This document shows, one piece after another, positions 43,111-55,009 of a stretch of DNA of 64,000 bases; position 1 is the stretch's first letter; every line of letters starts with the position of its first letter. The notes beneath the pieces are model-generated. The model had not been told where the DNA came from and ran no database searches. It worked only from the letters and a program-made list of their open reading frames with translations. Made by a program: the position numbers and the translations under genes. Where the stretch lies: contig NC_073696.1 of assembly GCF_029784165.1 (NCBI RefSeq), forward strand, positions 150,094,812 to 150,158,811, in the 5' to 3' direction. This DNA is from Wyeomyia smithii (lineage: Eukaryota > Arthropoda > Insecta > Diptera > Culicidae).

Positions 43111-43197
43111 GAGTCGAACATTGCCGACCCCCTGTCACGCTTCGCCCAAACACCAAACGAACCATTCGATCCAGATTGCGAGGTCTACATACGTAAT

Positions 43198-44450
43198 GTG
43201 CTCGAATTGGAAGCAGTAGATATTTGGGAGTTTGAGAAGGCATCTTGTGAGGACCCTGAACTATGTGAGTTACGTGAGTATCTGGATCGAGGAATGTGGA
43301 ACTACACTTCCAGTACAATCAAACCTTATCATGCGTTCCGAAATGAGTTTAGGAAAGTTGGTGATTTAGTGGTTCGAGGCTCTAGAATGGTTGTACCTTC
43401 GTGTATGCGACAAAGATTGCTTCAACTGGCCCATGAGGGTCACCCAGGTCGAACCAAAATGCAACAACGGTTGCGACTTTCGTATTGGTGGCCTCGAATG
43501 GACGAAGACATTGCTCATAAAGAAGATGGTTGTGAAGGCTGTCGACTAGTCAGTCATCCGGATAGACCTGAACCAATCGAAAGACGGAGAATGCCGGAAG
43601 CTCCATGGATCGACCTTGCCATAGACTTTCTGGGTCCATTACCTTCAGGAGATTATTTGCTGGTAATCATCGATTACTACAGCCGATATAAAGAAGTAGA
43701 AATACTTCAGAAGATCACTGCTAAAGAGACGGCGGATAGACTTGAGAAGATATTTGTCAGGCTGGGTTTTCCCAGAACTATAACATTGGATAACGGTCGA
43801 CAATTTGTTAACACGGAATTCGATAGTTATTGCCGGAGTAGACGCATTCATCTGAATAGAACAACGCCATATTGGCCTCAAGAGAACGGCCTTGTCGAAC
43901 GACAAAACCGTTCCTTGATGAAGCGTCTCAGAATCAGTCAGAGCCTCAACCGTGATTGGAAGCATGACCTTCTCGTTTATCTGTCGATGTAATATTCGAC
44001 TCCACATAGCACCACTGGGAAAACCCCAGCTGAACTGCTGTTCGGAAGGAACTTGCGCACTAAATTGCCAACTCTGGGAAATTTGAGCACTGAAGCACTA
44101 CCGACCGAGCATGGAGATCGCGATCTGCGTGAAAAGGAGAAGGGTAAGGATGCAGAGAATCTTCGTCGTAGAGCAAAACCATCTAATTTCGGTGTTGGAG
44201 ATGAGGTTCACATGAAGAACGTCCTTCCAGGAAATAAACTTACGCCTACATTCAACCCATCGGTTATGACAGTTACTGCGAAGCACGGCTCTCGTGTTAC
44301 AGTTCAGAATAACGGTACTAGAAAGTCATACGACAGGAATTCCAGTCATCTAAAACGAGTAGCTATTAAGAATGGTGGTATAATGATTAAAGCAGGATTA
44401 ATTCTTTATATCAATTCTCTAACAATATTGTTTGATTCACAGATCAGGTA
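43198..44450 (+). pseudogene. Integrase of the LTR element, broken near its end
   Basis: Zinc-binding HHCC: AHEGHPGRTKMQQRLRL and DGCEGCRLVSHP. Catalytic core: WIDLAIDFLGPLPSGDYLLV (first Asp), FPRTITLDNGRQFVNTEF (second Asp), PQENGLVERQNRSLMK (Glu). A TAA at 43990 interrupts the frame; the same frame continues STTGKTPAELLFGRNLRTKL and VGDEVHMKNVLPGNKLTP to 44450. Sequence and order match Ty3/gypsy mag-type integrases. This enzyme inserts element cDNA into the chromosome. Confidence 0.82.
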
Positions 44451-44462
44451 GACGATACCCAA

Positions 44463-44675
44463 ATGGACCCTCAACAGTCTGACGAGCCGAATCCAGCGAC
44501 TAGTCCTAACTCCGTCCTCGGCCATGGTGCTGACATGGATGATTCAAGTTTGAATATTGTGGATCAGCCATCCGATGTACCCGTAACCGATAAGGATGAA
44601 CTGCCGGATCGAGCCAGATCACGACGTGAGATTAGAAAGCCCAAGCGGTTTGAAGATTGCCTTTTTCATTATTGA
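44463..44675 (+). pseudogene. C-terminal tail of pol
   Basis: The frame ending RSRREIRKPKRFEDCLFHY is the usual tail downstream of gypsy integrases. It has its own ATG, but was probably part of the pol ORF. Confidence 0.6.
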
Positions 44676-44696
44676 TTCATTTGTCTACATTTAATT

Positions 44697-44705
44697 AAGA
44701 GGAGA
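44697..44705 (+). promoter_or_regulatory. Polypurine tract
   Basis: AAGAGGAGA directly precedes the 3' LTR, the expected site of plus-strand priming. Confidence 0.75.
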
Positions 44706-44827
44706 TGTGGTGATGTTGTCTATGGTCGGAGAGTGACATATCTATGTAAGATCTATGGTAGGAGAATATATAGAAGATGGCTAATGACACGGATGTGTTT
44801 GTTCATTTTGTATTCTGGAAAACCACA
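44706..44827 (+). repeat. 3' LTR (122 bp)
   Basis: TGTGGTG...ACCACA; two substitutions relative to the 5' LTR; followed by the TSD TTGAT. Confidence 0.92.
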
Positions 44828-44943
44828 TTGATTAACAGCATTTAAAGAAAAATCAACCAATCGTGCTCGCAACAACACAAATAGGTAGGTATATACCGTA
44901 AAACGGGGATGCATTGATCTTTTTTTTCACTTTTTTGTGAGTA

Positions 44944-47598
44944 CACTTGGGTCTTTTTTTACGCGGATTATTTTTATGCGGTTTTTTATACACGATTTTT
45001 TTACAATAACGCGGATTATTGTTCCACGATTTTTTGAAATAACGCGGATCATTTTTACGCGATTTGGAATTTAAATTAAGTTTTTTTTTAAATTAGTTTA
45101 GTATTAGTAGTGCAGTACTAAATAGTTAGAATAAGTAAATCCAATAGAATAAAAATCGATCGTATGGTTCATGACAATAAGATATTCTGTTTTATAAATC
45201 TAAATAATGCATATTTTTAATATATTTGCTGTTATTATGAAAAAAATGGCAATTTCCGTTGATTCGAGAAGAAGGAACAAAAATACATTAATAATTGTAC
45301 AACGATACGAGCCAGGGTCGTTGTTATTTACTTCCGTTTAAGAAACGAAAGCCTAAACATGTACCAAAATTTTTATAAAAAAGTTATTGTCATGTTCTTC
45401 AATGAGTTTTCATTTTAGAAGCACTAAAAACTCATTTTGCGTGTTTCGTCACCATTTTTATATCATTTTTCAAGTATATATTTACTAGGGCGGTTTACCG
45501 GTATAACAAAAACCGGTAAAACCGATTTTTTTTTTCCAATACCGAAATACCGGTATTGAAGAGGCGAAAAAACCGGTATTTTCGGTATTTTTCTCAAAAT
45601 TCAAAAATAATTGTCGCAATATTCATAAATCATTGTAAAGCTAATGAATGCTACCTACTTAGGTAGGCTTTACAAATCACATGACGGTGTATATAATAAA
45701 TACATTTAGACAGAAGCAACATTGAAAATTCATTTGTTCTTACCTATTCATCAATTTTATGTTTCCTTCTTGTTTGTTCTGCTTGGAATTAGACGATGAG
45801 TTTGTGTGTATTGATAATATGTCAAAAAGCTTCATATCAATCAAGCAGAACTTTTATTTTCTCATAGAACAGCTAATCTCTTTACAGTTACACACTCATA
45901 CATACAGAGACAACTCGTGGGTTTTGAACCTACCAGCTCAACACAAATTCTGAAAATCATAGTTTTGGGCAATAATCACAATCATGTCCGCGAAAAAAAC
46001 GCAAGTCATTATTCGCTTTGTGCTATTTAAAAGTAAAACAAAAAAAAAATAAATATAAATTTGGATTAAAAATTTATTTTTTGTTTGGCGTCTCCGTATG
46101 CCACAGGTTACACAAAGTTATGGACAAATTGCTCCTGATACAAAGTGTTTATAGGATGAAATAATCAATCAATAAAGAATTTCATCCTAAAAATTACTGC
46201 TCCTTATTTTAAAAAAAATGAAATTCAAATAGCATGGTCAAAGCTTGGTCACCCAAACCGCAGCGGATTTTATTAGCAATAATTCTAGCTGAGAAACTCA
46301 GGTTCAACTGAATTTGGACGAACTGCCTAAAGATCATCGAACACAATAGAGACATATCTATCTCCGATTCCTTCGGATTCGTAAAATGTGAATTCTTGTC
46401 TGATCGTCATTTTATTTTCTTCTTCATTCATTTACTCTGCTCAACAGTTTCAAATATTGTTTCTCTAACTTTAAGTTTAACTTTAAGGTTGATACAAATT
46501 TCGAATTCGTTTTATGTCCAAGGTTATCAAAGTTAGCAAAGGGGTAGCAAAAAATAAATAACACCAAGACGAAAAAAAAGAAATATTTTTGATCAAAGTT
46601 TGTGTGCAAGTTATGACGTTTGTAACTTGCACTCAAATAAATGTTGAAAAATAACACTTTATTATTATGAGTATTTATTTCGCTTGCCTTTCGACGACAC
46701 TCTCGCTGTCTTGTTTGTTGCTAAATTAAGCATTTTTGCTGTCGGAAAACCAATGAAATGAACAAAACGGTTTGAGGTTTTTTTCCCTTCCAATATTCAA
46801 GGTTTTTGAGGGGGGGGGGGGGGCATAAAATGAAAATAAAATTTGTAACGGCCTTATTCAATAATTTAAAACTATTTATGCAATGTGAAAGAAAATTGAA
46901 ACAAAAAATCTGCATGTTTTTTGTTAATATGAGTTTAGAACTTATGTTCTTCGTAATCATATCACTGGATCCATTCATTGAAGTTTTTCAAACACTGTTA
47001 AATATATTCTGTGGTGTATGTGGATCGTATACCACAAGAAATCAAAACAATGGTCGCAGTGGCCCAAATCTTAAAAAGAAATCAGAAACGTAATGAAGCA
47101 TAGGTACTCATAAATGCAAAAACATAATTATACAGCGACACGTAAAAAATCGGTAAAAAATGAAATTTCAAATCCAAATTGATGTATGTATTCAATTGTT
47201 TTCAGTTTTATTTTTAAGTAGTACAGAGAGAATGACGTGCGATTATTTCGCGAACATGATTATCATTACTTCCCCAAACTATGATTTTCAGAATTTTGTA
47301 GTTGAACAAGTAGGTTCAAAGACCACGAGTCGCCCCTGGTTTGTATTAATCCGAAAAAAATATAAATACCGGTTTTTTACCGGTTTTACCGGTTTTTATT
47401 TTTATGAATACCGAAATACCGGTTTTTCGAAAAGTCGGTAATACCGACCACCCTAATATTTACTTACGTGCCATTATTTTTAATCGGATCTTATTATTAA
47501 ATGGAGTTTTTTTACGCGATTTTTTTAAATTGGGCGGTTTTTTTATACGCGGATTTTTCCAACGCTGTACAACCAACCGCGTAAAAAAGACCCCAGTG
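44944..47598. mobile_element. TA-flanked MITE with TTTTTTACGCGG repeats, host of a hAT insertion
   Basis: TIR CACTTGGGTCTTTTTTTACG at 44944 and, in reverse complement from 47598, CACTGGGGTCTTTTTTACGC, flanked by TA (44942-44943 and 47599-47600). Subterminal ACGCGGATT repeats occur on both sides. Without the nested hAT it is about 677 bp. A related end (CACTAAGGTCGCTTTTTACG) occurs at about 56868. Confidence 0.75.
45486..47455. mobile_element. hAT element, non-autonomous, 1970 bp
   Basis: Ends TAGGGCGGTTTACCGGTA and, in reverse complement, TAGGGTGGTCGGTATTACC. Exact 8-bp TSD ATATTTAC at 45478-45485 and 47456-47463. Subterminal ACCGGTATT repeats at both ends. The interior has a 14-G run (46810-46823) and no transposase frame I can recognise. 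Confidence 0.85.
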
Positions 47599-47771
47599 TA
47601 TTTTTATATTTTACAGCTGAAATTACAGGTTTCATATTTTTAGAACCAGTACTGACAGTCTTAGAACTTGAGAAGTTAGTTTTTAAAGCCCTTCGAAAAT
47701 CTTGAACATTGAAAACATTTGTTTTTCGTCGTTGTTTCAATTTTCCTTATTTGAGGTAACTTTGATCAGTT

Positions 47772-48074
47772 TCAATTTTGAATTGTTTTGAAAACTTTTT
47801 GAACTAAAAATGTTAGATAATGCTTTGATAACATGTTTAGAGATGCTTCTCGGATTGACATCACGTTCTCCTTGACTGCTCCTTCTGCGGAGGATAGTCC
47901 TTTCCTGTAAACGTCGCGAAATGTGCCAGAAGTATTTTGTAAGTCAGCAATCGTTGTAAAATGTTTGTGTTCAGAAAAAGTATGTTGATCATATATGCAA
48001 GGCCTTTCCAACAACGGAAGTATCAATAGACCAGCTCTAGCATCCTCCGTTATATACTCTAGCCAAGACAACAT
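47772..48074 (-). CDS. Unidentified 100-codon frame
   Basis: The minus-strand frame MLSWLEYITEDARAGLLILP...TIADLQNTSGTFRDVYRKGL has normal-looking composition, with neither repeats nor a bias toward Phe/Lys runs. It is followed by AT-rich DNA and preceded by the 24-bp hairpin at 48057-48108, whose left arm forms its first codons. I recognise no domain. It may be an exon fragment of an old transposon or host gene. Confidence 0.25.
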   Translation of the reverse strand: MLSWLEYITEDARAGLLILPLLERPCIYDQHTFSEHKHFTTIADLQNTSGTFRDVYRKGLSSAEGAVKENVMSIREASLNMLSKHYLTFLVQKVFKTIQN

Positions 48075-48108
48075 CCTGGCGTAGGCCAGGATGATGTCTT
48101 GGCTAGAG
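48057..48108. repeat. 24-bp hairpin
   Basis: CTCTAGCCAAGACAACATCC (48057 onward, to 48080) pairs with 48085-48108 with one mismatch and a 4-base loop. Confidence 0.8.
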
Positions 48109-48129
48109 CATAAAACTGCACTTTCTTAA

Positions 48130-48230
48130 CAAATCTAAATCACAGATAACAGACATCCAAGCTAATTTTGCTTCATGTGTAAAGAGACGCAACGGTTTTT
48201 TAGCATGTCGCAATACGCAGTATGATGGCG
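48130..48230 (-). repeat. Dispersed repeat, inverted relative to 35449-35545
   Basis: Read on the minus strand it gives CATACTGCGTATTGCGACAT, ACCGTTGCG and AGCTTGGATGTCTGTTATCT, the same blocks in the same order as at 35449-35545. The last block recurs at 55492. Confidence 0.6.
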
Positions 48231-48243
48231 CTAAGAACACTTA

Positions 48244-48535
48244 GGGCATCTTTAACGGTGCGCTTCTATACCCCGTTTGGCAGCGCTCTATCATCACTTT
48301 ACACCGTAACGGTCGCTGATAAACGCGCTAGAGAAATAGTAGCCGAGCTTCCGGGAAGCATCGCGCTCTCAAATTTAGCAGCCCGATAACAGCGCTGCTA
48401 AAAGTTTATGCTGGATGAAACGTCAAACTGAAACGATAGCAACGACCGGTGTGAAAACGGGTGAGTGAGCAAAATAGCCGCGCTGTACACAGCCGTCATA
48501 ACAACTCAAATGGTACCGCACTGTTAAGGATGCCC
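48244..48535. mobile_element. MITE, 292 bp, PIF/Harbinger-like
   Basis: TIR GGGCATCTTTAACGGTGCG and, in reverse complement, GGGCATCCTTAACAGTGCG. Flanks TTA (48241-48243) and TCA (48536-48538), a 3-bp TSD with one change. Confidence 0.7.
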
Positions 48536-48538
48536 TCA

Positions 48539-49976
48539 GAGCAAGCCCACCAGTGGCTCAATTGCAGTTTCTAAAGCTAGTTTGGCAACTCCCACCATAA
48601 CGCGGCAACCGCACCGGTCGTTGCTATGTTGGTTTGGGAAATAGCAAGTTATTAACATTGGCAACGCGATAGCAACGTGCCGCATCGTTGCTATTTGATG
48701 AATAATGTCAAACTGTTGTTTGTTTTGTTGTGCTCGATAGTAAATGTTCGTAACAATATTATGAAAATAATGAGTGTTTCGAACATAATTGGTCGGCCCC
48801 GGAAGACGAAACGCTTTGCCTTGGTTAAACATCGGTTAAACGTCGTAGGACGCAAGTATCGGCGTGAACCAATTTGTTTTAATTTCGATTGAGCTGAAAT
48901 TTTACACAGGGTGTTTTTTCGGGCGGGTAAACATTTATAGTTTTTTTTTTGAAATTCGAGATTTAGGTTGGCACTCTAATCTACACGAGGCATAAAGCTC
49001 AAGTCCTCACAAGATTGGTCAACCATGTCATTATTTCAATAAACCTGGAAGGTTTGAGCGAATTGCTCGGGAGTATTACCGACTATTGCTGCTGACTCTT
49101 TTGAAGGCATGTTAGTCTCAGTTTCCCGTTGTGTTCGGTTGTTGAATAAAAAACCGTCGGAAATGGTCATCGGTATAGACCGGTGTTCCCGAAAAAAAAC
49201 ATTGTCAAAACGCTGGATGGCAAACTTCCTCAGCATAGCGGTCAATATTTTACCGTTTTCCAGGCTGCGAGCCACCCCGAATCTTTCTAAAAATTCTTTT
49301 CATACTCGCATATAAAAAGATTTGTTTCACGAAATCATTTTCTTCGTCACTAGAATCAACCAAATACTCGAGAACAACTTCCGCGTTCTACATTTAAATT
49401 TTGTTTGGCTGCAAATTTGAAAATATTAATAGCAAATTGTAGGAATCGAGACAGCACAAAGTACAAAATACAATTAATGCCACTTCGCCAATTTTGAGTA
49501 TAATAGTTATTGAAGGCAACGTTGCGAAACGTTCCACGGTCTACCGCAATTACTCTAATTAAACATTCCAGGATAAAAAAAATCCATGCACGCACAAACG
49601 AAGAAACCTGCCACAGAATTGTGTTATCGATAATTTGGGAGAACGCAAAAAAAGTTAAAACAGAGTTGCAGGAAATAAAGGGGATATTTTATGAACCAGA
49701 AAGAACGTAGATCATTCCGGAAACGATTGACGGACAGATAAATTGGTTATTACTAGATGCGCAGAATTTTGGAAAATACGACACACACGAACATTTTGCT
49801 AATGCTAGCTAGTGACGGTCTTTAGAAATTACCAACTTCCGGCGTTGAAAAGAAATAGATGAATTGGTAATCCCCAATAGCAACGACCGGTGCGAACATC
49901 GGTTGCTATCCAAAATAGCAACGGTCAGCGTTGGGAAAATAGCAACTCAAATGGCAACTCACCGGTGCGCTTGCTC
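48539..49976 (+). mobile_element. PIF/Harbinger-like element, copy A
   Basis: Ends GAGCAAGCCCACCAGTGG and, in reverse complement, GAGCAAGCGCACCGGTGAG. Flanks TCA (48536-48538) and TTA (49977-49979). 1438 bp, nearly alignable end to end with the inverted copy B at 51280-55443. Conserved peptide fragments exist (IGRPRKTKRFALVKHR; EETCHRIVLSIIWENAKKVK), but no intact transposase. It contains GTTGCTAT/CCGGT subterminal repeats. Confidence 0.75.
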
Positions 49977-49979
49977 TTA

Positions 49980-51276
49980 GTGGTCAATGATTCGATAAAA
50001 TCGATAGTTTTCTATCTCTTATCGATATTATTGCAATAAGAAGCGTTGCCGTTTTTTAATGTAGAAATTTTGAGCAGTCGTAATTTGTACATAATTGACA
50101 ATTTTGTTCAATCCCAGTTTATGTTTGCGATAAATTTGTTTGTTTTAGTGTTGCTATGAAAAAAAAATACACAAACCTCACAAAAACAGTGTTGTATCGT
50201 TGCAAAAACAGCGACTCTACTATTTGTGAGAACTTTCATGCGTCTGGCAGCTTTGACTATAATCCATCACTAAAGTGGTTCAAGTCGCAAGTTGCAGAAA
50301 GATGTCGTTCACGCTCATTATTTGTTACTCTAACGTGAGTTAGATATGACCCATTTTAGAAAAAAGTGGAGGTACCCTAATTTGAGTACTTTTACGGTTA
50401 CTCACTTCTGAGTAAGGGCGTCATACGTCAAAAACTGATTAGAATCTACTCTGTTTATGTAAACCAGGAATTAACGAATATGAGTACAAGTTACCCAGTT
50501 TGCCTAAATTTGGAAACTTGATGATTTCTGGCTTTGTAAATCTTACTCAATAAATAAAATAAATTCAGAACAATCAAAATCATAGATTTATTTTTCATCG
50601 AAACATTATAAAAGTTTTAAATCATTCACGTGTCTTTATATAATGCGGCAACCAACCGGTTCACAGTTGCCCGTGAACTGTGGCTCATGTTTTTGTACAG
50701 TATCATCATCCGTCACCAAACACTGCGAAGGATTTAAATTGTATCGATTGCATGTATTGGGCACTGTACATCGATACAAATGTTTCCGTTCATTATCACG
50801 AATCAAAGCCCGACTTAAAACGGCATCGCAGGACACACAACATGCGGTTGTTCATTTTGAAGAGATGTTTTTTATGTTTTCAAATCCTCTGCAATAATAA
50901 TGTTGGGCTGAAATTGTTATGGAATATTGTTACATGTTGTTTGTAATGTAATTGATTAGGAAATTATTGATTTGATGAAAGATCAAATACTTACTGCTAG
51001 CAAACGAATATAAAGCGACACCAATTGTTCTTCGGAAACAGATAATATCGCTGTTGAAAACTTTTGACATATACATATACTCAGGGGTGAGTAAACATCA
51101 TGGATAATAACTCAAAACTGAGTAAACATGGTAATTATGAAAATTTGGGTAAATGTTACTCAATTATCCAGTACCCGATAACTCACTTTTTGACATTTTG
51201 CATAAGAATACCAAACTGAGTAGATCCTAATCAAATTAGAGTTAAAATAAAGCAGCGTGTTAGCATTCCAAACGAG
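49980..51276. other. Spacer between inverted Harbinger-like copies
   Basis: AT-rich, with recurring ACTCA/GAGTA motifs (50330-50480 and 51080-51230) that look like arms of a decayed foldback element. The frames at 50156-50338 and 50643-50946 carry fragments resembling a zinc-finger linker (PDLKRHRRTHN) but no full finger, so I do not call a gene. Confidence 0.4.
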
Positions 51277-52974
51277 TAAGAGCAAGCGCACCGGTGAGTT
51301 GCCATTTGAGTTGCTAATTTCACAACGCTGGCCGTTGCTATTTTGGATAGCTACCGATTTTCGCACCGGTCGTTGCTAATGGGGATTACCAATTCCACTA
51401 TTTCTTTTTCACACCGGCAGTTGCCAATTTCTGAAGACCGTCACTAGCCAGCGTTGGCAAAATGTTTGTTTGTGATGTATTTCGCATATTTTTTGCGTAT
51501 CTAGTAATAACCAACCTATCCGTCAGTCAATCTTTTCCGGAATGATCTACGTTCTTTCTGCTTCATAAAATGTTCCCTCCATTTCACGCAACTTTGTTTT
51601 AACTTTGTTTCCGTTCTCCCAATATCGATAACATAATTCTTTTGCAGGTTTTTTTACTTGTGCGTACATCCTTACATGTTTATTTAAAGTAATTTCGTAA
51701 AAGTGGGCACGTCCCGCAACGTTTGCTTAAACGACTATTCTACTGAAAGCTGGCGAACTTTCATTAGTTGTATTCTGTATTCTATGATGTCTTGGTTCCC
51801 ACAGTTTGCTATTAATATTTGAAAATTTGCCACCAAAAAAAGAAACTTGAATATAGAACGCGGAAATTGTTTTCGAGTATTTGGTTGATTCTAGTGATGA
51901 AGAAAGTGATTTCGCCAAACAAATTTCCTTATACGCGATTGAGAAAAGGGTTTTTGGAAAGATTCGGGGCGGCTCTCAGCCTAGTAAATAGCCAAACATT
52001 GACCGCCATACGGAGGAAGGTGCCATCCAGCGTTTTAACAATATTTTCATGGGAAACACCGGTCAATACAGATGACCATTTCCAACGCCGCTTTCGAACG
52101 CATCTCAGGTTGTTTTTGAAGATTGAAACAGCGGTAAAGGAGAAATAAGGTTTTTTATACAACGACCGAACTAAACGGGAAAATAGTTGGTAATACTCCC
52201 GAGCAGATTTGCTTAAACCTTCCAGGTATATTGAATAATATTGGCCAATATTGTGAGGATTTGCGCTTTCCGCATCGTGTAGGTTGCACACCAAAATGCC
52301 AACCAAAATAGTCATCTCAATAAAAAACCTATACAAAATGTTTACCTGCCCGAAAAAACACCCTGTGCAAAAATTCAGCTCAATCGGAAACAAAATTGAG
52401 TAGTAGTTCACGCCGACACTTGCGTTCTACGACGTGTTTAACAAGCGAGGCAAAACATCTCGTCTTCCGTGGCCGACCAATTGAGTCCGCATTCGAAACA
52501 CTCATCATCTTCGTAATATTATTACGAACATTCACTATCGGGCACAAAAAAACAACAGTTTGACATTTCATCAAATAGCAACGATTCGGCTCTGGCATCA
52601 CTGATTTGCCGGCAACGATTCGGCTCGTTGCTATCGCGTTGCCAAATTTAATAACTTGCTATAGAGATAAGTGACTTTTCACCTGCGCACACTAGTAAAC
52701 GTGTAAACCTGTGTAAATTTGCTTTTGTTTCTTCCAACCTGTAAATCATCGCATCTCGTTGCTTCGACTTTTATCACTTTTTCACCATTTTTGGTCGATT
52801 ATATTCAGCGCTTTCTTCCGAATTCTGATCACGAATGAGAAAATTTATTCAGAAACAAGTTTAATACATATAATGAGTGTTCAACTGAATTTTTGTCCAG
52901 CTGCTAAAAACATAGCATTGCAAACAAAATAGCTATTTATAAATATTTTCCCCAACTAGTGGCACTGACACAAT

Positions 52975-53010
52975 CGTACGTAAAAAGGTCTATAGACCTT
53001 TTTACGTACG
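52975..53010. repeat. Perfect 36-bp palindrome at the foldback apex
   Basis: It starts CGTACGTAAAAAGGTC, has TATA in the centre and continues as the exact reverse complement. There is no spacer. Confidence 0.95.
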
Positions 53011-53021
53011 AATGTATTAGT

Positions 53022-55009
53022 CAGAGCCGGATTTAAGGGGGGGCCCAGGGGGCCCGGGCCCCGGGCCCCACATTTTTGGGGCCCCCACAAAACGAGAAAA
53101 AGTTCTTTTCGCTATCAAAAATGAGATTCAATCAAAAGTTCAATTTACAGCAAGAAAATTTAAACAGATCATTCCAATCTGAAACTTTGCTTCAATGTTA
53201 TTTTTTCGCGAGCGCCAATATCACAATTAGGGTAGGGACCGGCTTAAGCAGTAGTGCCTATTTTAATCAGTCGAAGAAAACAGGCCTCAAACTCCTGCAT
53301 TTTGATCAATATCGACAATTTCAATGATGGAAACGAAAACTTTGATTGTCTAGCTGTCTTACGAATAAAAGAAATACCGTTAATCACAAAGCCATCTCTG
53401 AACAATTGCAATTGAAATAAATCGACCTATATTGAAGCCATTCAGGAGCCACTTCGTGTGCTGAAAAAAAAAACGCCTGGAAAACAGATGGAAACTGCTA
53501 AAAATAGGTTCGGGGGATTGGTAACTCTGATTGATGATTGTTAAAGTTTGCTAACTTAGTTTAACAATCTGAAAACAAGTTCTGACAGAGAAAACGATAG
53601 AGAACAGATTGATATACTACTGTTCGAGTTTCACCCAATACATTTCGAGTATTTCGTCTGAATACACAGGTGGTTCCTAAAGCTGCTTAGAATATGTTCC
53701 CTACCCTACATCCATAAGAGTTCACCTTCGATTCTCTTGGAATGACACATATTAACACATCGTTTGAATCGAGCCAGCGCGCATGGGAGGTTAAGCGGAG
53801 AAAGAACATAATCTAGAAGTTTTTTTAATGCATTGCTGTTGATTCCAAATAAAAATAAGTTTACTTGTCCGTGCGCAGATAGTTTTTTCCTAGTTTCTGT
53901 AGATTATTGCCAGGGTCGCCTTATATTTGAGCAGTCTTTTTCAAATCGTGTGCAAATTTTTACCTGTGGATCACAATTTTTCAAATTGCGGTAGAATTTT
54001 TTTAGATATCAAGAAAAAATTTTCAGATTTCAGATCTGGCTGTAAACAGTAAGCAAGCACCACATTTATTATTACATTTGTTCAAAATGTGCGATCGCCA
54101 CAAAACCCCGCGTGTATATCAAAGTGGAGCTCAAAAAAAAAAAAAGATTACACGAAGAAAAAAATCATAAACTCGTTAGTGCGTTCAAAAATCATTTTAT
54201 TTGAGCCTAATACCCCGTTCAAACTACACTGCATATTACCTGATATCGGGCCATTCGTGCTGTCGAGGCCATAGCACCATGTCATATCCATATCACCTGA
54301 TATTCCATACAATCGAGCTGTCATTGGAAATCACCTCGGCAACTAGTATCGCGGATATCATGTTCGAAAACCAATAAAAACCAGATTTGCCGCAGTTGGC
54401 AACACGGCCAAAAGACATTTGACGCAACCCTACAAATTTCGAAATTCGCGTTGCATGCGAAATAGATAGAAGGAAACATTTTTACTCTTGTCATCCCGCA
54501 CATTTTGACAATTGCTTATAAGAGTTCGCGTTGGTGCGAGCCAACTAGCTGAAATCTCTATCGTAATTACATTGCTCTTGTTGTCTTGTTTTTGTCTTGA
54601 TCTGTTTTTGTTTTCTTCTCTTTTCAATTACTAAAGTAAATGTCAAACCATATCATCTGACTGTAGAGTGAACACCCGAAGTGATATCCGATATCATCTG
54701 GCGTTATCAGGTGATATGCGGCGCAGTCTAAACAAGGCGTAACTGGAGAAAGGTCTTTTTCGAAGATGAAGATGATTGAAAATAGGTTGCGTACGACTAT
54801 GAACTTAGCATTGTTGAGTTGAGAGTTCGTTATTCTGGAAGAGTTGAATGTTGATTATTTAATTAATAAATTCTTTGAAAAAAAATCTAACAAATTTTTG
54901 GTAACTTTTGAATACAATTTAATCGTACGATAAAAAACGGTTTTGTTTTTTTTCGGGGCCCCCACTGTAAACTGGGCCCCGGGCCTCCGCAATCGTAAAT
55001 CCGGCTCTG
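53022..55009. mobile_element. hAT element, non-autonomous, 1988 bp
   Basis: Ends CAGAGCCGGATTTA and TAAATCCGGCTCTG. Exact 8-bp TSD GTATTAGT at 53014-53021 and 55010-55017. Subterminal GGGCCC/GGGGCCCC blocks on both sides. No transposase frame; a MITE-like inverted repeat at 54213-54739 lies inside. Confidence 0.9.
54213..54739. mobile_element. TA-flanked MITE inside the hAT, about 527 bp
   Basis: The left end CCCCGTTCAAACTACACTGC and the right end GCAGTCTAAACAAGGCG are imperfect complements, and ATATTACCTGATATC/TATCAGGTGATAT extends the arms. TA lies at 54211-54212 and 54740-54741. GATATC-type repeats are inside. Confidence 0.6.

Larger units (their letters stand above)
39759..44827 (+). mobile_element. 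Ty3/gypsy LTR retrotransposon (mag-like), about 5.07 kb
   Basis: LTRs at 39759-39880 and 44706-44827, TSD TTGAT at 39754-39758 and 44828-44832. Order: leader with hairpins, gag with zinc knuckles, protease, RT, RNase H, integrase. No envelope-like ORF. The internal ORFs have several stops, yet the LTRs differ at only two positions, which suggests recent insertion of an already defective copy or mobilisation in trans. Confidence 0.9.

Noticed and set aside
43645..44007. Minus-strand ORF over the integrase
   Set aside because: Antisense shadow of the conserved integrase core.
39759..44827. Endogenous retrovirus with envelope
   Set aside because: No ORF follows integrase other than the short pol tail; the layout is a plain Ty3/gypsy retrotransposon.
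46810..46823. G-quadruplex element
   Set aside because: A single 14-G run without further G tracts nearby; a simple homopolymer is enough explanation.
50643..50946. C2H2 zinc-finger gene
   Set aside because: Only PDLKRHRRTHN resembles half a finger; no paired cysteines and histidines with correct spacing, and the frame is short.
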